Source of the DNA: Phycisphaerae bacterium
GTDB lineage: Bacteria; Planctomycetota; Phycisphaerae; UBA1845; PWPN01
Length of the DNA: 5,995 nucleotides
Direction: 5' to 3'
Assembly (NCBI GenBank): GCA_035384605.1
Contig: DAOOIV010000065.1
Coordinates: 11,384 to 17,378, forward strand
Shown: positions 1 through 3,152 of the stretch, in pieces
How the letters are laid out: each line of letters starts with the position of its first letter
Numbering within the stretch: position 1 is the first letter of the stretch
Made by a program: the position numbers and the translations under genes
The notes under the pieces: model-generated
What the model was told of the DNA's origin: nothing
Database searches by the model: none
The model's input: the letters and a program-made list of their open reading frames with translations, nothing else

Positions 1-68
1 TCTTCTGCCTGACCAGCGAACGAACGGCGTCAAGAGGACCGAGGGGATAAACCCCGTGTCTTCACGAG

Positions 69-89
69 CCGGCGGCTTTATGCCGCCGG
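69..89. repeat. Perfect hairpin with 8-bp stem and TTTAT loop
   Basis: CCGGCGGC at 69-76 pairs with GCCGCCGG at 82-89 around the loop TTTAT at 77-81. It sits between the two direct-repeat copies. There is no T tract on either side, so an intrinsic-terminator role is not supported. Confidence 0.85.
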
Positions 90-127
90 TCTTCTGCCTG
101 ACCAGCGAACGAACGGCGTCAAGAGGA

Positions 128-171
128 CCGAGGGGATAAACCCCTCGGCTCGTCAAGCGGGTTTATCCCGC
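128..171. repeat. Pair of hairpins, loops ATAAA and TTTAT, that can also pair with each other
   Basis: CCGAGGGG (128-135) pairs with CCCCTCGG (141-148) around ATAAA (136-140). GCGGG (157-161) pairs with CCCGC (167-171) around TTTAT (162-166). In addition GGGATAAACCC (133-143) is the exact reverse complement of GGGTTTATCCC (159-169), so the two small hairpins compete with one larger 11-bp stem. This is the first strong structure downstream of the hydrolase stop codon on the minus strand. It could limit read-through or protect the mRNA 3' end, but no U tract follows, so a terminator role is only a possibility. Confidence 0.75.
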
Positions 172-227
172 CGGTTATCCCAGAGCGCAACGCTTTCAAA
201 CGACGAGGAAACCAGCGAGGGACGCCG

Positions 228-2204
228 CTACGTGCGGCAGCTTTCTGGCGGCATCACCCGCTCGCCGCTCAGGCAGTTCAGGAAGACGCCGAAATCAGCC
301 AGGTCGACATCGGCATCGCCGTCCAGATCGGCGGCGGTGCATGAAGGATCGTTTTGCGTGATGCCATTTCCGCTCAGGCACGCCTGGAGCAGGCCGAAAT
401 CTCTTTGATCGACGTCGAGATCCTGATCGAAATCGCCCATATAGACCGGCGGGAGGTTGCGGATGATTTCGATGCCGCCGGCTTTGGGATTGTCGGCCGA
501 GCCTGCTGAATACTGGATGATGACTTGGCCGCTCGGGTTGGCGTTGGTTGTGAATGTGTGAACGACGGCCTTATTGGCCGCACCGGCCGTGCCGATGATG
601 TCAAAATTGGTGAGCACCTGCGCTCCGTTGATGCTCACATTGAACCTGCGTTTGCCGGCGGATGTGAAGTAGATCTCGGCGAAGTGCAGGCGGACAGTGT
701 ACTCGGCACCGGCGACGAGATTGGGGAAGGTGTAAGTGAACGACGGAGACGCCCACCGCTCCGACTGATAGACGGCCTGCGGTGCCGGATCGGTCGCGCC
801 GGTTGTATCGACCGACGCACTGGTCATATAGGTGTACCCGCCGTCGTAGCATGTGTCGGCAGCGAATCTGCCGGCCGAGGAACCGCCTGAATTGGCCGCG
901 TATCCGCCTGTAACGGTGATGGTGGACTCGTTCGAATTCGCGCTTTCACCCACGTTATTGACCGCGCTGACGACGTAGTGATAAGTGGCTCCCAGCGTCA
1001 GGTCGTTATCGGTGTAACTGAGCGTGGTGGACGTTCCGATGGTCGAGTAGGAGTCTCCGCCGGTCATTGATCGTTTCACGTTGTAGCTGATTGCACCGCT
1101 TGCAGAGCTCCAGGTCAGTTGCACGGAAGTCGGGCCGTTGATCGCGGCGTTGAGATTGGCGGGTACGGCGGGCGGCGTCGGAGGAACAGACGAGAGGATG
1201 TGCTGGGCCAACCAGGGGTTGATTTCCTCGGTGTCGAAGGAGAACCAGCCGGACAGGTCGCCCGATTGGAACAACGTGCAACCGACGACGTAAGGGTCTT
1301 CTTTCATCCGAGCGTCAAACCAAGTCAGCCAGTCGACGTACCGGGCCGCATCGTCGACCTTCCATCCCGGGCCGCCCTCGCCGCTCTGGCCGTCGACGCC
1401 GCCTTCAGTCAGCAGCAGTGGCAGGTCGGCCAGGTCGGGGTAGGTGCTCCGGAAGTAGCTGTAAAACTGGCGGTATCGCAGCGAGTACCAGATCTCCGTG
1501 CTCACGCTCTTGGAGTAGGGAAGAGTATATGCGTGATAACTCCACCCGCCGTTGTAGCTTTTGCAGACCCGGAGCGCCGGCACGACGGCATCGAGCTGGG
1601 CCTGCATATCGCTCAGCGAGCCCGGCGGGTTGCCCACGGGAATGCAGAAGGCACAGGGGCGGAACCCGGCGTTGGCGATGAGGGGAGCCAGAGAAAGCCA
1701 GAAGTTGTTGAGCCACTGCGCATTCTGAATGGACCCCCAGCAGGGGGTGCTGTCGCATTCGTTGGGTCCCTCGACGTAGTCGATCAGCGCCCGGTCCTGG
1801 GCTGACAGGCTATTGATGGGCGGGGCCAGGACCGTGTTCCAGAAATCTGTGGCTGCCCACGCAGGGTCGTGCGAGATGTTGTACGACTTCGTGGTGTAGA
1901 TTCGCAGGACCAGCACGCCGTTGGGGTTGTTGTTCTTGAAATCGCGTGCTGACGCCAGCATGGCGCCGTGGGTGTCGAGGATCTTGTGGATTCGTGGGTG
2001 GGCGTTGACTACCTGCGAAGCCCCGCTCGTGTAGTTGATGATCATGTGCAGCCCGAGCCGGCTCTCGGTCGGCTGGGCCGAGGCTGCAGACGAGCCGGCA
2101 AGGAGGGAGGCCAGGACGATACCCAAAGCCCGCGCGAAATGGCGCGGACATGTCTGGACACGGAGAGATCCTTTGGAGAGTGTGCCGGCGCAAAGAAGGT
2201 TCAT
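228..2204 (-). CDS. Secreted multidomain glycoside hydrolase with FnIII, malectin/CBM57 and dockerin-like tail
   Basis: The 658-residue protein probably cleaves a polysaccharide outside the cytoplasm; the substrate cannot be told. A signal peptide (core about 26-40) ends at A-S-A/Q (41-44). Residues 48-335 look like a clan GH-A type barrel: the GPNE motif gives a candidate acid/base E149 and LLLTEGG gives a candidate nucleophile E267, 118 residues apart. A Pro-rich linker (340-348) leads to a fibronectin III domain (about 347-432). A malectin/CBM57-like carbohydrate-binding domain follows (about 435-582; RLHFAEIYF, FNVSINGAQVL, GSADNPKAGGIEI). Two 12-residue EF-hand-type loops close the protein, with Asp at 591/593/595/597/599/602 and 626/628/630/632/634/637, each followed by FGxxxxCLSG. 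This tail is typical of Phycisphaerae secreted proteins. The ATG at 2204 is chosen because AGAGGAG lies 9 nt upstream. The GH family is not assigned; a non-catalytic barrel is possible. Confidence 0.93.
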   Translation of the reverse strand: MNLLCAGTLSKGSLRVQTCPRHFARALGIVLASLLAGSSAASAQPTESRLGLHMIINYTSGASQVVNAHPRIHKILDTHGAMLASARDFKNNNPNGVLVLRIYTTKSYNISHDPAWAATDFWNTVLAPPINSLSAQDRALIDYVEGPNECDSTPCWGSIQNAQWLNNFWLSLAPLIANAGFRPCAFCIPVGNPPGSLSDMQAQLDAVVPALRVCKSYNGGWSYHAYTLPYSKSVSTEIWYSLRYRQFYSYFRSTYPDLADLPLLLTEGGVDGQSGEGGPGWKVDDAARYVDWLTWFDARMKEDPYVVGCTLFQSGDLSGWFSFDTEEINPWLAQHILSSVPPTPPAVPANLNAAINGPTSVQLTWSSASGAISYNVKRSMTGGDSYSTIGTSTTLSYTDNDLTLGATYHYVVSAVNNVGESANSNESTITVTGGYAANSGGSSAGRFAADTCYDGGYTYMTSASVDTTGATDPAPQAVYQSERWASPSFTYTFPNLVAGAEYTVRLHFAEIYFTSAGKRRFNVSINGAQVLTNFDIIGTAGAANKAVVHTFTTNANPSGQVIIQYSAGSADNPKAGGIEIIRNLPPVYMGDFDQDLDVDQRDFGLLQACLSGNGITQNDPSCTAADLDGDADVDLADFGVFLNCLSGERVMPPESCRT

Positions 2205-2213
2205 CAGGCCATT

Positions 2214-2220
2214 CTCCTCT
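2214..2220 (-). promoter_or_regulatory. Ribosome binding site of the hydrolase gene
   Basis: On the minus strand AGAGGAG lies 9 nt before the ATG at 2204. A second ATG closer to the site reads ATG-GCC-TGA and stops at once, so it is not the start. Confidence 0.7.
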
Positions 2221-2245
2221 TCATTCGTTCCGCGACTGCAAATGC

Positions 2246-2274
2246 ATTGTACGATTGGGCTTGAGTCGACTCAA
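2246..2274 (-). promoter_or_regulatory. Sigma-70-type promoter of the hydrolase gene
   Basis: On the minus strand TTGAGT (2274-2269) and TACAAT (2251-2246) are separated by exactly 17 nt, with 4/6 and 5/6 matches to the -35 and -10 consensus. Transcription would begin near 2239 and leave a leader of about 35 nt containing the ribosome binding site. This is the best promoter in the window. Confidence 0.6.
2261..2274. promoter_or_regulatory. 14-bp perfect palindrome over the -35 box, possible operator
   Basis: TTGAGTCGACTCAA reads the same on both strands and covers the whole -35 element of the minus-strand promoter. A dimeric repressor binding here would block the hydrolase promoter. No regulator gene is visible, and the palindrome alone does not prove an operator. 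Confidence 0.4.
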
Positions 2275-2283
2275 CAGGGGAAT

Positions 2284-2311
2284 CTGACTGAAGGCGAAAA
2301 CGGCCTATAAT
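2284..2311 (+). promoter_or_regulatory. Promoter for the Tyr-repeat protein gene
   Basis: TATAAT at 2306-2311 is a perfect -10 box. CTGACT at 2284-2289 matches the -35 consensus at four of six positions with a 16-nt spacer. It faces the Tyr-repeat gene and would give a leader of about 140 nt. It is back-to-back with the hydrolase promoter, only about 10 bp away, so the two may interfere or be co-regulated. Confidence 0.5.
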
Positions 2312-2457
2312 GCCGTCCCTGAAGAACGGTGCTTGCTCACCGGTAAGATGCCGTTGCCACAGGGTGGAACGGGCTGTCTCGCAGCCAACCTTCTGCTGGT
2401 TCGCGTGTCTGATTGGATGCCGCCTTTACTCTGCCGGGCTTACGGCCGGGTGCATTC
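2312..2457 (+). other. Long 5' leader with small stem-loops, no gene recognised
   Basis: This is the stretch between the TATAAT box and the chosen ATG. It can form several short stems: GGTG/CACC near 2329-2342, GGCTG/CAGCC near 2375-2390, and AACC/GGTT near 2388-2402. I match none of them to a known riboswitch class. A longer ORF crosses the region in another frame and runs into the Tyr-repeat gene, but it has no ribosome binding site and no recognisable content. In-frame TTG at 2413 is an alternative start for the next gene. Confidence 0.3.
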
Positions 2458-2976
2458 ATGGCCACCCCGGAAGAGCCGGACCAGCAGCCTCTGAGCCCTA
2501 TCAGCCGCCGGGCGTTTTTCCGCACGCTGGGCTCGCATTTGATCAAGCTGGGAGCCATCGGAACCGCGCTGGGCTCGCTTGGGCAGGGATGCTGGATCGA
2601 TATTGAGCCTGATGACGATCACGCAAGCGGCGGCTGGCTCTACGATCACTATCTGGATTTCGGCTACAACGATTACTCCGACTACGGAAACTACTCCGAC
2701 TGGGGCGGCGACGACGCTTGCAGCTACTGCGACGGTGCAGGCCAGGACTACTCGCACTGCGACGGCAGCTACTGCGACTACGGCAACTACGCCGACTACT
2801 ATGACTATTCAGACTACTACGACTACGCGAACTACTCTGACTACTCGAACTATGGTAACTACTCCGATTACTCCAACTATGGCAATTACTCGGACTACGC
2901 GAACTACTACGACTACGGCGACTACTATGATTACATGGATTGGGGCTATTGCGACGGGTGGTACTGCGATTATTGA
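2458..2976 (+). CDS. Tat-exported Tyr-x-Asp/Asn repeat protein, function unknown
   Basis: The 172-residue protein begins with a Tat-type signal: SRRAFFR at residues 16-22, then a weakly hydrophobic stretch ending GSLGQGC (C45). C45 might be a lipidated cysteine, but the lipobox is poor. After an acidic linker (D47-D54) the rest is low complexity: tripeptides Y-S-D, Y-G-N, Y-A-N and Y-S-N recur over residues 70-82 and 108-161. Six more cysteines (88, 91, 101, 106, 165, 170) lie in CxxC and two CDGxYCDY motifs at 101-108 and 165-172, which bracket the long array. The ATG at 2458 gives the usual short n-region of a Tat signal; TTG at 2413 would add 15 residues, and neither start has a clear ribosome binding site. 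Function is unknown. Options are a metal-binding or cross-linked envelope protein, or a precursor of aromatic-x-Asn/Asp cyclised peptides. No maturase is in the window. Confidence 0.8.
   Translation: MATPEEPDQQPLSPISRRAFFRTLGSHLIKLGAIGTALGSLGQGCWIDIEPDDDHASGGWLYDHYLDFGYNDYSDYGNYSDWGGDDACSYCDGAGQDYSHCDGSYCDYGNYADYYDYSDYYDYANYSDYSNYGNYSDYSNYGNYSDYANYYDYGDYYDYMDWGYCDGWYCDY
2665..2940 (+). repeat. Degenerate 9-bp coding repeat (Tyr-x-Asp/Asn)
   Basis: TAY-NNN-RAY codons recur with a 9-nt period, interrupted by a Cys-rich segment at about 2710-2780. Synonymous codons vary freely (TAC/TAT, GAC/GAT, AAC/AAT) while the Tyr and Asp/Asn positions stay fixed. That suggests selection on the protein pattern rather than a recent nucleotide expansion. 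Confidence 0.85.
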
Positions 2977-2982
2977 TCCATG

Positions 2983-2996
2983 CGAGGATCACCTCG
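2983..2996 (+). terminator. Weak hairpin after the Tyr-repeat gene
   Basis: CGAGG (2983-2987) and CCTCG (2992-2996) form a 5-bp stem over ATCA, 7 nt after the stop codon. There is no T tract, so termination here is doubtful. The rest of 2977-3084 shows nothing recognisable. Confidence 0.2.
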
Positions 2997-3084
2997 GCCT
3001 ACATCTGGTAGGGCGGGCTTTGCACGCCGATTCCGTTCGCTCCCGGAATAAGCAGCTGGGCTCGTCAAGACAGATCGCGGGTGC

Positions 3085-3111
3085 TTGACACGGCCTCGGT
3101 CTGTGTAGTCT
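3085..3111 (+). promoter_or_regulatory. Candidate promoter of the methyltransferase gene
   Basis: TTGACA at 3085-3090 is a perfect -35 box. The best -10 partner, TAGTCT at 3106-3111, matches three of six positions with a short 15-nt spacer. It lies about 42 nt before the proposed TTG start. The -35 box is convincing by itself; the pair is weak. Confidence 0.35.
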
Positions 3112-3142
3112 GATGCTCCTGATTGCTCTTGTTGAATGATCT

Positions 3143-3146
3143 GGAG
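3143..3146 (+). promoter_or_regulatory. Ribosome binding site that decides the TTG start
   Basis: GGAG lies 6 nt before TTG at 3153. The reading frame is closed upstream by TGA at 3120-3122, and the other in-frame candidates (TTG at 3123, 3129 and 3132; ATG at 3204) have no comparable site. Confidence 0.5.
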
Positions 3147-3152
3147 CTGCCA

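Larger units (their letters stand above)
1..174. repeat. Two tandem palindromic repeat units sharing a 55-nt direct repeat
   Basis: Positions 1-55 recur without a mismatch at 90-144, a period of 89 bp. Each unit continues into a GC-rich hairpin with a TTTAT loop (69-89 and 157-171), and those halves are only partly alike, so there are two units at about 1-89 and 90-174. The first unit may extend left of the window. The block lies 3' of the minus-strand hydrolase and carries no plausible ORF. Its mix of palindromes and direct repeats in alternating orientation is like a REP/BIME cluster. The assignment to REP/BIME is inference from structure, not from a recognised family sequence. Confidence 0.85.

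Noticed and set aside
128..171. Classical intrinsic terminator for the hydrolase
   Set aside because: The stems are strong but no T tract follows on the minus strand, so it is listed as a repeat only.
1119..1805. 228-codon plus-strand ORF inside the hydrolase gene
   Set aside because: It is antisense to the catalytic domain, has no recognisable motif, and high GC content produces long antisense frames.
2310..2606. 98-codon ORF in the leader of the Tyr-repeat gene
   Set aside because: Its ATG overlaps the TATAAT box, it has no ribosome binding site, and it runs into the Tat signal coding sequence in another frame.
2543..2992. Ser/Arg-rich antisense ORF over the Tyr-repeat gene
   Set aside because: It is the mechanical reverse reading of Tyr/Asp/Asn codons; the plus frame has the Tat signal.
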